The notes under the pieces: model-generated
Seen by the model: only the letters and a program-made list of their open reading frames with translations
Databases searched by the model: none
Told to the model about the DNA's origin: nothing
Source of the DNA: RGIG7332 sp045589235
GTDB taxonomy: Bacteria; Bacillota; Clostridia; Oscillospirales; JAAYXM01
Length of the DNA stretch: 20,009 nt
Reading direction: 5' to 3'
Assembly: GCA_045589235.1 (NCBI GenBank)
Contig: JAZNOR010000075.1
Location: 1-20,009, forward strand
Part shown: positions 1 through 6,519 of the stretch, piece after piece
Layout of the letters: each line of letters begins with the position of its first letter
Position numbering within the stretch: position 1 is the first letter of the stretch
Translations under genes and position numbers: made by a program

Positions 1-24
1 GACAAGCTGGCAGCAAAGCTGACT

Positions 25-103
25 GATGAGGTGGTTTTTCGGTTCACACCTCATCCGGGTTTTGTTTCACAAAACCCACCTTCCCCTCAAAGGGGAAGGC
101 TTT
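25..103. repeat. Three-hairpin dispersed-repeat-like element
   Basis: Three perfect hairpins lie end to end: GATGAGGTG (25-33) with CACCTCATC (47-55), GGGTTTTG (57-64) with CAAAACCC (70-77), and CCTTCCCCT (79-87) with AGGGGAAGG (91-99). The last is followed by a T-rich run (101-110) and could end transcription entering from the left. The CCTTCCCCT/AGGGGAAGG hairpin recurs in near-identical form at 15455-15480, which argues for a dispersed element rather than a one-off terminator. No coding potential is visible. Copy number in the genome cannot be judged from one window. Confidence 0.6.
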
Positions 104-123
104 ATTTTTTAATCAAAAAACTC

Positions 124-152
124 TTTACATATATTAAAATAAGTGCTAGAAT
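124..152 (+). promoter_or_regulatory. Sigma-A promoter, probably for the antiporter operon
   Basis: TTTACA (124-129) and TAGAAT (147-152) are separated by exactly 17 bases, with transcription expected to begin near 159. The next gene on this strand starts at 465, so the transcript would carry a leader of about 300 bases that includes the whole inverted-repeat element. I see no better promoter between here and 465. Confidence 0.5.
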
Positions 153-166
153 ATCCTTTAGACTAA

Positions 167-449
167 TTAAGCCGAGTAGAGTCGAACCCATTAAGGTTTA
201 AAAAACTAAATTTTGCGAAATACTGCACAAAATTCTTCAAATATACGACCGTATTATTCTTGTATTTTATTTGTCTTTCATCAAAATTTATTGTTTTTTA
301 AACTCTTCGACCTTAAACGCAGGAAGATTTTATGAATTTTTGGTGCGGAGGACGAAGGAAGGCGAGCGCCTTTCGAGGACGACAAGGCTAAAAGACAAAA
401 ATTTAACAAGTTTAAGGCTTGAGTGGTTCTACTCTACTCGGCTTATTAA
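167..449. repeat. MITE-like inverted-repeat element
   Basis: The left end (171-188) and right end (425-442) are inverted repeats matching at 17 of 18 positions; the core is GCCGAGTAGAGT at 171-182 and its exact reverse complement at 431-442. Weaker pairing continues inward (194-214 against 397-420). The interior has a short palindrome AAGGCG-AG-CGCCTT (about 359-372) flanked by two direct copies of GAGGACGA (348-355 and 375-382). There is no credible gene inside: the only open frame (271-516) overlaps the antiporter start and reads through the repeat. Size and structure fit a miniature inverted-repeat transposable element or a repeat-derived RNA hairpin. No clear target-site duplication could be identified. 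The right end abuts the ribosome binding site (AAAGGGG, 448-454) of the antiporter gene. Confidence 0.6.
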
Positions 450-464
450 AGGGGATAATCTCAA

Positions 465-1763
465 ATGGCAACACTATTATCAATTTCAATTGCGCTCATT
501 GCAGGTCTTCTTATGACCCGCGTATTCAAACCGCTTAAATTGCCGTCAGTAACGGCATATTTGATTGCAGGTGTGCTCATCGGCCCGTATTGCTTGGGAA
601 GAATCGGCGTTCCGGGTCTTGGCTTTTCATCACACGAAGCGCTCAATGCGCTCGCGCTTGTCAGTGACGTAGCGCTCGGCTTTATTGCGTTCTCAATCGG
701 TAACGAGTTCCGCGCAAGCGAGCTTAAAAAGACAGGTAAGCAGGCATTTGTAATTGGTATTTTTCAGGCTCTTGTGGCAACACTTTTTGTTGATGTGGCA
801 CTCATCGGTCTTATGTACATTATGCCGGGTAAAATAAGCCTTGCACAGGCACTTACTCTCGGTGCTATCGCAACCGCAACAGCCCCTGCTGCAACACTTA
901 TGGTCGTTCGTCAATATAAGGCAAAGGGTCCGTTAACCTCGCTCTTGCTCCCGATTGTAGCGCTTGATGACGCGGTCGGTCTCGTCATATTTGCAGTATT
1001 CTTTGGCGTTGCAAAATCGCTCAGCACAGGTGCGGTTGATATGATTTCAATCATTGTAAATCCGCTTGTCGAAATCGTTGCATCTTTAGCTTTAGGAGCA
1101 ATTATGGGTTGGGTGCTCACTCAGCTTGAGAAGCTCTTTAATTCAAATACAAATCGTCTTAACTTAACAACAGGTCTTGTTTTCTTAACAGCATCACTCG
1201 CTATGATTAAGTTTAATATCGGTCCTGTTCATGTTGGTTTCTCATCACTTTTAACTTGTATGATGCTTGGTACTGTGTTCTGCAACACCTGTCCGTTGTC
1301 TGAGGACCTTATGGAGCGTTCAGATAAGTGGACATCACCGCTTTTCGCAACATTCTTTGTTATAAGCGGTGCAGAGCTTGAACTTAATGTTTTCGCTGAT
1401 TGGGCGATTGTCGTAATCGGTATCGTTTACATCATCTTCCGTTCACTCGGTAAGTACTACGGTGCACGCGTCAGTGCAAAAGCTACAAAGTGTTCACCTG
1501 AAATTTGCAAATACCTCGGAATTACACTTCTTCCGCAGGCAGGCGTTGCGCTCGGTATGTGTACTCTTGCAATGCAGTTACCTAACGGTGAGGGCAACTT
1601 AATCCGCAATATAACCCTTTTCGCAGTACTTGTTTACGAGCTTATCGGTCCGATTCTCACTCGTGATGCACTCACTCGTGCAGGCGAAATCAAGCCGATG
1701 TCAGATGAGGTTCGTGACCGTCGCAAAAATAAACTTGCAGAGGCTATGAAAGAAGGTAAATAG
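465..1763 (+). CDS. Cation/proton antiporter, CPA2 (Na_H_Exchanger) type
   Basis: This 432-residue integral membrane protein is hydrophobic for nearly its whole length, ending in a charged tail (about 405-432). It resembles the membrane domain of KefB/GerN-type monovalent cation:proton antiporters, which exchange Na+ or K+ for H+ across the cytoplasmic membrane. The family's ion-binding acidic pair is present as LDD at 167-169, preceded by the Thr/Ala/Pro-rich stretch ATATAPAAT (136-144) expected at the crossed-helix region. No RCK/TrkA-N nucleotide-binding domain follows, so it is a membrane-only antiporter. The start is supported by AAAGGGG ten bases upstream. It is followed one base later by the DUF4432 gene, so the two are probably co-transcribed. 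Ion specificity cannot be read from the sequence. Confidence 0.85.
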   Translation: MATLLSISIALIAGLLMTRVFKPLKLPSVTAYLIAGVLIGPYCLGRIGVPGLGFSSHEALNALALVSDVALGFIAFSIGNEFRASELKKTGKQAFVIGIFQALVATLFVDVALIGLMYIMPGKISLAQALTLGAIATATAPAATLMVVRQYKAKGPLTSLLLPIVALDDAVGLVIFAVFFGVAKSLSTGAVDMISIIVNPLVEIVASLALGAIMGWVLTQLEKLFNSNTNRLNLTTGLVFLTASLAMIKFNIGPVHVGFSSLLTCMMLGTVFCNTCPLSEDLMERSDKWTSPLFATFFVISGAELELNVFADWAIVVIGIVYIIFRSLGKYYGARVSAKATKCSPEICKYLGITLLPQAGVALGMCTLAMQLPNGEGNLIRNITLFAVLVYELIGPILTRDALTRAGEIKPMSDEVRDRRKNKLAEAMKEGK

Positions 1764-1764
1764 T

Positions 1765-2730
1765 ATGAATAAATATGTAGGACATGATGCACAAATCTTT
1801 GGCGTTGAGGAAATGAGAATTTCCGGCGGCCGTGGCGACGGTATGAGAATGTTAAACGTGCGTAACGGCAAGGGCCTTGATTTCTGGGTTTCCGTTGACC
1901 GTGCTGCAGACATTTCAAGAATTACCTTTAACGGCGCAAATTTAGGATATTTTTCACCGTGTGGCTATGTTGCTCCGCAGTATTACGATTGCAACGGTCT
2001 TGGCTTCTTAAAGTCATTTACGGCAGGCTTTATCACAACCTGCGGTCTTACTGCAGTCGGCTCACCGTGCAACGATAACGGCGAGGATTTAGGCTTACAC
2101 GGCACGATTTCAAACACACCGTGCGAAAATATCGGCCATTGGGTAGCTTCTGACGGTATTCACATTAAAGCAATCGTTCGTGACGCGCGAATTTTTGCTC
2201 ATAAGCTCATTTTAGAGCGTGAATACATTGTATCGCTTGAGTCTAATGAAATTAAAATGACCGACACAGTTAAGAATATCGGCGATATTGAATCACCGTG
2301 CCAGATTTTATATCATTGCAATATGGGTTATCCGCTTCTTTCCGAGGATTGTGAAATCAACATCCCGTCAAAGAAGGTAGTTGCAAGAAACGAACATTCC
2401 GAAACAGGCTTAAATGCTTGGAACAAGGCAGAAAAACCGCAAAACGGATATGTTGAAATGTGCTTCTATCACGAGATGGAGGGTAAGGTTTCCGCATCTA
2501 TTTACAACCCGAAAATCAACAAGGGCGTTATAATGGAGTATGATTCAAAAGAGCTCAAGTACTTCACTCAGTGGAAGCAGATGGGCGAGTATGACTATGT
2601 TATGGGCTTTGAGCCGGGTAACACTCTCCCGGAAGGAAGAGATGTTATGAGAGCACGCGGAGATCTCGAAATGCTCGCACCTGGCGCATCACGCAGCCAC
2701 ACAATCACATTTAAATTTATCGAGAAATAA
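1765..2730 (+). CDS. DUF4432 aldose-1-epimerase-like protein
   Basis: This 321-residue soluble protein has the galactose-mutarotase-like fold signature of the DUF4432 family. Catalytic-type residues of aldose epimerases appear in order: His112 in LGLHGT, His184 in LYHCNMGYP, and a late Glu283 in GFEPGN that would match the general base. The family is usually found near sugar catabolism genes and probably interconverts sugar anomers or a related carbohydrate; the substrate is unknown. The start lies one base after the antiporter stop, with GAAAGAAGGT just upstream inside that gene. The pair antiporter plus sugar epimerase is not an obvious functional unit. A strong terminator follows. Confidence 0.85.
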   Translation: MNKYVGHDAQIFGVEEMRISGGRGDGMRMLNVRNGKGLDFWVSVDRAADISRITFNGANLGYFSPCGYVAPQYYDCNGLGFLKSFTAGFITTCGLTAVGSPCNDNGEDLGLHGTISNTPCENIGHWVASDGIHIKAIVRDARIFAHKLILEREYIVSLESNEIKMTDTVKNIGDIESPCQILYHCNMGYPLLSEDCEINIPSKKVVARNEHSETGLNAWNKAEKPQNGYVEMCFYHEMEGKVSASIYNPKINKGVIMEYDSKELKYFTQWKQMGEYDYVMGFEPGNTLPEGRDVMRARGDLEMLAPGASRSHTITFKFIEK

Positions 2731-2733
2731 ATT

Positions 2734-2766
2734 AAAAACCCGAAGGAAAATCCTTCGGGTTTTTTA
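2734..2766 (+). terminator. Rho-independent terminator
   Basis: AAAACCCGAAGGA pairs with TCCTTCGGGTTTT around a three-to-four-base A loop and ends in a T run, directly after the DUF4432 stop. It is A/T symmetrical, so it may also end leftward transcripts from the two regulator genes at 2784-3244. Confidence 0.92.
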
Positions 2767-2783
2767 ATCTTTAACCATACTAC

Positions 2784-3026
2784 CTATTTAATTTCTTGTT
2801 CTAAGTCATCAAATAAATCGCAGTCAAAAAATTCCCGTATACTTATTTCTAAACCATCGCAGAGCTTTTTAATCGAAACAACACCGGGATTTTGGCTTTT
2901 TTCATTAAGCATACTGTAAATTGTAGAAGGAGAGACTCCTGAAATATTTGCAAGTGAATTGACTGCCATATTGTTTTTATTGCAAAGTTCAATAATTCTC
3001 ATTTCAACAGCTTTTTTGATATTCAT
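2784..3026 (-). CDS. Cro/CI-type (XRE) helix-turn-helix regulator, second of a pair
   Basis: This small protein of 80 residues is made almost entirely of one XRE-family DNA-binding domain. The recognition region reads SVSPSTIYSML-like (ANISGVSPSTIYSMLNEKSQ, about residues 27-46), followed by the KKLCDGLEISIREFF helix and an acidic tail (FDDLEQEIK). I choose ATG at 3026 because AGGTGA sits nine bases upstream. An in-frame GTG at 3038 would add four residues but has poorer ribosome binding. It lies 17 bases downstream of the first regulator on the same strand and is surely co-transcribed with it. Likely role: repressor of the adjacent divergent phage-derived genes (inference from position). Confidence 0.85.
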   Translation of the reverse strand: MNIKKAVEMRIIELCNKNNMAVNSLANISGVSPSTIYSMLNEKSQNPGVVSIKKLCDGLEISIREFFDCDLFDDLEQEIK

Positions 3027-3043
3027 TGACAACTTCACCTGAC

Positions 3044-3244
3044 TTAATCCTTAACATACTCTGCAATATCGGAGAGCTTGCAATCCAAAGCAGAACAAAT
3101 TTTATCAAGCGTTTTTGTTTCAATGTTTTCATTTGCGCGAAGTCTGCGAATTGTTTTGCTGTCAATACCACAACTTTCTCGCAATCTGTATGTTGAAATG
3201 TTTTTAACCTTCATCGTTTCCCAAAGTTTATCGAAAATTATCAT
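3044..3244 (-). CDS. Cro/CI-type (XRE) helix-turn-helix regulator, first of a pair
   Basis: This 66-residue single-domain XRE protein has a helix-turn-helix with STYRLRESCGIDSKTIRRLR followed by the typical LDKICSALDCKLSDI final helices. The start at 3244 is chosen because AAGGAG lies seven bases upstream; the ATG at 3262 would place this binding site inside the gene. It resembles the very small Cro-like regulators common in Firmicutes prophages and mobile elements. The -35 box of the divergent SLOG-gene promoter lies only 12 bases upstream of its start codon, so binding there could control both directions. I found no strong promoter for the leftward transcript. Confidence 0.85.
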   Translation of the reverse strand: MIIFDKLWETMKVKNISTYRLRESCGIDSKTIRRLRANENIETKTLDKICSALDCKLSDIAEYVKD

Positions 3245-3255
3245 ACAATCACTCC

Positions 3256-3284
3256 TTGACATACATTATTATGGGGTTTATAAT
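3256..3284 (+). promoter_or_regulatory. Consensus sigma-A promoter of the SLOG gene
   Basis: TTGACA (3256-3261) and TATAAT (3279-3284) are both perfect consensus with a perfect 17-base spacer. Transcription should start near 3291, about 43 bases before the SLOG gene start. Such an unmoderated promoter beside two repressor-like genes suggests it is normally repressed. Confidence 0.85.
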
Positions 3285-3325
3285 CACCTTTATTAAGGGG
3301 ATATAATCCTCATATCTAATAGGGG
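3273..3325 (+). promoter_or_regulatory. Candidate operator: tandem 24-bp repeats over the promoter
   Basis: GGGGTTTATAATC (3273-3285) and GGGGATATAATC (3297-3308) are near-identical and 24 bases apart; a third GGGG begins at 3322, 25 bases further on. The first copy contains the -10 box and the second covers the start of the transcript. Spacing of about two helical turns would put bound proteins on roughly the same DNA face. Binding by the neighbouring XRE proteins is inference. Confidence 0.4.
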
Positions 3326-3333
3326 TGTTTTGT

Positions 3334-3744
3334 ATGACATGCACATTTTTCGGGCACAGGGATTGTGATGAAAGAATAGCAGATGCTTTAAAAGAGAAAA
3401 TAATTGATTTAATTGAAAATAAAAATGTTTTTAAATTTTATGTCGGGAATAATGGAAATTTTGATAGAATTGTTCAAAGAATACTGTGTGAATTAAAGAA
3501 AATATATCCTCAGATTGTCTATTTTGTTGTGTTGGAAAGCTTAGCGAAAGGGGAAAATGTCGAAAACGGCGTTTTTCCGGAAGAGCTTGCAGGCGTGCAT
3601 CCTAAATTTTTGATAGACAGACGTAATAATTATATGCTAAAAAATTCCGATTATGTAATAACTTGTGTGAGAAGAAGCTATGGCGGTGCGGCGAAGTTTG
3701 AAAATAAATCCGGGGCGCAGAATAAAATTATTATTAAAATATAA
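3334..3744 (+). CDS. SLOG-family (YpsA/DUF1273-like) protein
   Basis: This 136-residue protein belongs to the small SLOG (SMF/DprA-LOG-like Rossmann) group. Seen are the opening beta strand and loop TFFGHRD (4-10), VGNNGNFD (37-44), which forms part of the putative nucleotide-binding pocket, DRRNNYMLKNSDYVI, and the late SYGGA motif (about 115-119). SLOG domains are thought to bind nucleotides or nucleotide-derived ligands; the exact activity of this branch is not established. The start at 3334 is preferred over GTG at 3325 because AGGGG lies eight bases upstream of the ATG. It stands between the regulator pair and the tail-fibre operon with its own consensus promoter. A sensor or effector role in the phage-derived island is possible but unproven. 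Confidence 0.8.
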   Translation: MTCTFFGHRDCDERIADALKEKIIDLIENKNVFKFYVGNNGNFDRIVQRILCELKKIYPQIVYFVVLESLAKGENVENGVFPEELAGVHPKFLIDRRNNYMLKNSDYVITCVRRSYGGAAKFENKSGAQNKIIIKI

Positions 3745-3781
3745 AAGTTTCGAAAAAGATAAAATATTTTCAAGAAACCCC

Positions 3782-3809
3782 TTGACAAATGTTCGGTATG
3801 TGTTATAAT
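3782..3809 (+). promoter_or_regulatory. Strong sigma-A promoter of the phage-derived operon
   Basis: TTGACA (3782-3787) and TATAAT (3804-3809), both consensus, are spaced by 16 bases. Transcription should start close to 3816, giving a leader of about 90 bases before the first tail-fibre-like gene at 3907. Confidence 0.8.
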
Positions 3810-3815
3810 GGTATT

Positions 3816-3866
3816 GTAATTAGCGGCGGGAAATGCCTTCTTCTCACTGCAAATTACTTATTTTTT
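3816..3866 (+). promoter_or_regulatory. Attenuator-like leader hairpin
   Basis: GTAATTAGC (3816-3824) can pair with GCAAATTAC (3849-3857) with one mismatch, immediately followed by TTATTTTTT (3858-3866). This is the layout of an intrinsic terminator at the very start of the transcript. The enclosed segment contains an alternative GGC (3825-3827)/GCC (3835-3837) mini-hairpin. If functional, it would yield a roughly 50-base RNA and hold back the downstream genes until termination is relieved. The stem is A/U-rich, so termination may be partial. No known riboswitch was recognised. Confidence 0.45.
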
Positions 3867-3906
3867 GATACAATAGTTGCGCATAAAATAACAAAGGAGT
3901 GAGAGT

Positions 3907-4743
3907 ATGAAACTTGAGGAAATAAAAATTTCCGAATATGCGGATAATATTAAAGACTTGCCCAACTATCCGTCGGATGGGGGGATTACGGCAGAGCAGT
4001 TAAAAGAAATTTTTGACGGTCGCGGTGATAAGGAAATCAAAACGGCAATTAACGGGATTATTGACGAACTTACCTCAAATACCGCCGCGGGGCAAATTAA
4101 AGCAGCTGACGGAAAGAGCGTGGAAGAAAAATTTTCGGAACATGCATATAATATTAGCGAGCTTTCCTACGGTATAAGTGAGGTAAGGCAGATGCAAAGC
4201 GAAGATAACCAACGTTTGAGTGGGTGTATCGAAAACAAGGTTTCGAAGGAAGAGGGAAAAGGGCTTAGTTCAAACGATTTTACTGATGAGGATAAAAACA
4301 CGGTTGCCGGTGCAAGAGAACATATTGCAAGTAAAAACAATCCTCACAATGTTACGGCAGAGCAAATTGAGTGTTCTGACGGAAAAACCGTTGAAGAAGC
4401 ACTGAGCGAGAAAACAAGTGGCAGAGATATTTTAACCTCTACATTCACAGATACAGAAAAAGAAACTGTTTGCGAGAATATCGGAGCTTGTACTAAAGAG
4501 GATTTTCACGCTCACATTGTAGATTATACTGTTGATTATGACAATCTTGCAAAAAAGGACAGAGAGTTTGAAGCCTCAATAGGAAATATAGATGCAGCAC
4601 TTGATGAAATTATATCTATGCAGGAGGCCTTAACAGAGGGTAAGGTTAAAAACGAGCTAAAGCTTGTTGACCGAAGCACAAATAAAACATACAACCTATA
4701 CGTTTCAGACGAAAAGGTAATGCTCGAAGAAAGTGAGGGTTAA
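3907..4743 (+). CDS. Phage tail-fibre / baseplate-like structural protein
   Basis: This 278-residue acidic protein is the first gene of the operon. The N-terminus (LPNYPSDGGITAEQLKEIFD with GRGDKEIKTAINGIIDEL after it, about 18-56) is the kind of opening seen in tail appendage proteins of Firmicutes phages. The middle carries KVSKEEGKGLSSNDFTDEDK (about 112-131) and NNPHNVTAEQI (143-153), both recurring motifs of phage tail fibres. The rest is predicted helical and low in hydrophobic residues, as in fibrous shafts. AAGGAG sits seven bases before the ATG. It would normally attach to a baseplate, but no baseplate or tail-tube gene is present here. Confidence 0.75.
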   Translation: MKLEEIKISEYADNIKDLPNYPSDGGITAEQLKEIFDGRGDKEIKTAINGIIDELTSNTAAGQIKAADGKSVEEKFSEHAYNISELSYGISEVRQMQSEDNQRLSGCIENKVSKEEGKGLSSNDFTDEDKNTVAGAREHIASKNNPHNVTAEQIECSDGKTVEEALSEKTSGRDILTSTFTDTEKETVCENIGACTKEDFHAHIVDYTVDYDNLAKKDREFEASIGNIDAALDEIISMQEALTEGKVKNELKLVDRSTNKTYNLYVSDEKVMLEESEG

Positions 4744-4744
4744 T

Positions 4745-4927
4745 ATGGCTATAACACTTTTAGATAACAAAGACAAAGCAGAGCTTGAAAATAAAATTCA
4801 AGAGGTATCTGACAGTATTCCTGAACATCAGGATATCAGCGGTAAAGCGGATAAATCGAGTGCTGAAACTTGGACATTTACTTTATCTGACGGAAGCACG
4901 GTATCTAAGAAAGTGGTGCTTGCTTAA
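4745..4927 (+). CDS. Small phage tail-fibre-associated protein
   Basis: This 60-residue protein has a charged helical first half and a C-terminal beta-like end with WTFTLSDGSTVSKKVV, a phrase typical of short phage structural or fibre-tip proteins. I choose ATG 4745, one base after the previous stop, because GAGG lies six bases upstream; an upstream in-frame GTG at 4733 lies inside the preceding gene. The stop overlaps the next start in TAATG, implying translational coupling. Its exact role is unknown. Confidence 0.65.
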   Translation: MAITLLDNKDKAELENKIQEVSDSIPEHQDISGKADKSSAETWTFTLSDGSTVSKKVVLA

Positions 4928-5493
4928 TGGATTTTGCAAATGTTAAAAAAATCGTTATACCTGAGGGAGAAGTAAAGCAAATAGAGAGTAATGGTGCTCT
5001 GTTCTGGAAGAAAATGGCGTTTACAAATCAAGTGCCAATCTCTACTGACACAGATGGAGCAATCTATAACGGCGTAGGTTATAAAGATGACGTGCGTCTT
5101 TCGTCAACTGGTGGCATTAGCCCAACGGCACAGAACGGTACGACCGTTACGGGTTTTATTCCGTGGTATGGTGATTCAACGGTTCTACGTATGAAAGGTG
5201 TTGAATGGGTAAGTGCCAACACGGACGGAAAACACTATTACTATAACTTTTACGATGCGGATAAAAATTTCTTGGATTATACATCTACCAGTATTTACAA
5301 CGGCGGCAACATGGATCACATTATGACTGTGACACGGGATGAAAATGGTGTTGAAACAACTACGTTTAATACAGAGTATGTAGGCTATAACGCTTTTATC
5401 CAAAATGTCAGAAAAGCTGCGTATATCCGCATAAGCGCAAGAGGAAAAGGGGCGGATATGATAGTAACAATAAACGAGGAGATGGAGTTATGA
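4927..5493 (+). CDS. Phage tail-associated protein, possible receptor-binding
   Basis: This 188-residue protein opens with MDFANVKKIVIPEGEVKQI and LFWKK (about 1-29), a start that recurs in minor structural proteins of Clostridia prophages. It continues with a beta-rich, aromatic region (YYYNFYDADKNFLDY, about 98-112) resembling a jelly-roll or carbohydrate-binding tip. No catalytic residues are recognised. It shares one base with the preceding gene (TAATG) and four with the next small ORF (ATGA), so it belongs to the same translationally coupled operon. A host-surface-binding role is inferred only from position and composition. Confidence 0.65.
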   Translation: MDFANVKKIVIPEGEVKQIESNGALFWKKMAFTNQVPISTDTDGAIYNGVGYKDDVRLSSTGGISPTAQNGTTVTGFIPWYGDSTVLRMKGVEWVSANTDGKHYYYNFYDADKNFLDYTSTSIYNGGNMDHIMTVTRDENGVETTTFNTEYVGYNAFIQNVRKAAYIRISARGKGADMIVTINEEMEL

Positions 5494-5603
5494 TGAACAG
5501 TTTACATTTATTATGGATAGTACCTTTATCGTCAATGGCAGGATTTATGTTTTCAGCGTTTTGCACTATGGCGAAAAAGGGAGATGAGAACAGGGGTGAT
5601 TAA
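5490..5603 (+). CDS. Tiny single-span membrane protein of the phage-derived operon
   Basis: This 37-residue ORF starts in the ATGA overlap with the preceding gene (a second ATG follows at 5493) and ends exactly where the next gene begins, leaving no gap. It has one hydrophobic segment (LHLLWIVPLSSMAGFMFSAF, about 5-24) and then a basic/acidic tail (AKKGDENRGD). GAGGAG lies upstream at about 5476. Similar mini-proteins (NLLWIVPL-like start, polar tail) occur among small genes of gut Firmicutes phages and their function is not known. Perfect packing between neighbours strongly supports it as a real gene. Confidence 0.7.
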   Translation: MMNSLHLLWIVPLSSMAGFMFSAFCTMAKKGDENRGD

Positions 5604-6326
5604 ATGGATATAGCAGAAAAACTTGAAGCGATTGCAGAGAATATGCAGAATGTATATGACGCAGGTTTTGAAGCAGGAGCAGCCGAGGGTAACGAGTGCA
5701 ATAAAAAAGTCACGGATTCCATAACGGTCAAGGGAACAAGAAGTCACTTTACGTATGCCTTTGCTTATACAGATTGGAGTGGATATACATTCAATAGTAG
5801 TATAAAGCCCACGGGCAATATGGCTAATATGTTTTATGCTTGTTTTGATATGACGGAATTACCCGCGCCGTTGGATTTTAGTGAAATAATGACTAAAGCA
5901 ACTTCAGATACTTCTGCATATCGTAAGGATGTTTTTGGATATTGCAAGAAGTTAAAAGTAATTCCCGATTTAAATATGAAAGCGATTGGCGGAATAGAAG
6001 AGTGGTTTACAAATTGCTATGAGCTACACACTATTGAATTGTTAAGAGTCAAAGCTGAAACTGTTTATAACAATATTACATTTGCAGGTTGCCGCGCGCT
6101 TGAAAATCTCACAATTGACGGGGTTATAGGGCAAAATAACTTTAATCTTAAAGATAGTAATAAGTTAAATAAGAAAAGCATAACAAGCGTTATAGAGCAT
6201 TTATCAGATGAAACTGCGGGATTAACTGTTACGTTTAGTAAAACCGCGAAAGAGGCGGCTTTTACAGATGATGAATGGTCTGTGCTTGAAGCAACTAAGC
6301 CAAACTGGACAATCGCATTAGTGTAA
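5604..6326 (+). CDS. BspA-like leucine-rich-repeat phage surface protein
   Basis: This 240-residue protein begins with a helical segment (MDIAEKLEAIAENMQNVYDA, then GFEAGAAEG). From about 65 it has irregular BspA/DUF285-type repeats: NMANMFYACFDMTELP, FGYCKKLKVIPDLN, WFTNCYELHTIEL and FAGCRALENLTIDG. It ends with a region containing LNKKSITSVIEHLSDET and DDEWSVLEATKPNWTIAL that recurs in prophage proteins. Such repeats are used for surface binding. AGGGGTGA precedes the ATG and the previous stop is directly adjacent. It likely forms part of a fibre or a released adhesin. No signal peptide is visible. Confidence 0.75.
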   Translation: MDIAEKLEAIAENMQNVYDAGFEAGAAEGNECNKKVTDSITVKGTRSHFTYAFAYTDWSGYTFNSSIKPTGNMANMFYACFDMTELPAPLDFSEIMTKATSDTSAYRKDVFGYCKKLKVIPDLNMKAIGGIEEWFTNCYELHTIELLRVKAETVYNNITFAGCRALENLTIDGVIGQNNFNLKDSNKLNKKSITSVIEHLSDETAGLTVTFSKTAKEAAFTDDEWSVLEATKPNWTIALV

Positions 6327-6339
6327 GGAGGAATGAATT

Positions 6340-6519
6340 ATGCAGGTTAAAACAAGAAAAATTTTATACGCCGATGAGGGGAAAGTTCTGACTGACGGCA
6401 AAAACTACGGCAGAATTATCTATCTCGCAGATGGCGTAACTGAAGCGGATTTTTACGAAATAACCGCTGCAGAGTATGCGGAGATAGAAAAGGAGGAACA
6501 GAATGGAATCGGTGAGTAA
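6340..6519 (+). CDS. Small conserved phage-type protein upstream of holin
   Basis: This 59-residue ORF has an excellent ribosome binding site (AAGGAGG, 6325-6331) nine bases before the ATG. It begins MQVKTRKILYADEGKVLTDG and ends in an acidic run around YAEIEKEEQNG. Short proteins of this type commonly sit between the tail fibre and holin genes of Firmicutes phages; their role is unknown. Its last 17 bases overlap the holin start in another frame, and its C-terminal codons encode the holin ribosome binding site (AAGGAGG, 6490-6496). Position and ribosome binding site make it convincing although it is short. Confidence 0.7.
   Translation: MQVKTRKILYADEGKVLTDGKNYGRIIYLADGVTEADFYEITAAEYAEIEKEEQNGIGE

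Noticed and set aside
271..516. Open frame of 81 codons inside the inverted-repeat element
   Set aside because: It runs through the right repeat arm and into the antiporter gene in another frame, lacks a ribosome binding site, and its translation has no domain-like character.
4927..6326. Diversity-generating retroelement with a variable tail protein
   Set aside because: No reverse transcriptase gene, no template/variable repeat pair and no C-type-lectin-like target is visible in the window.
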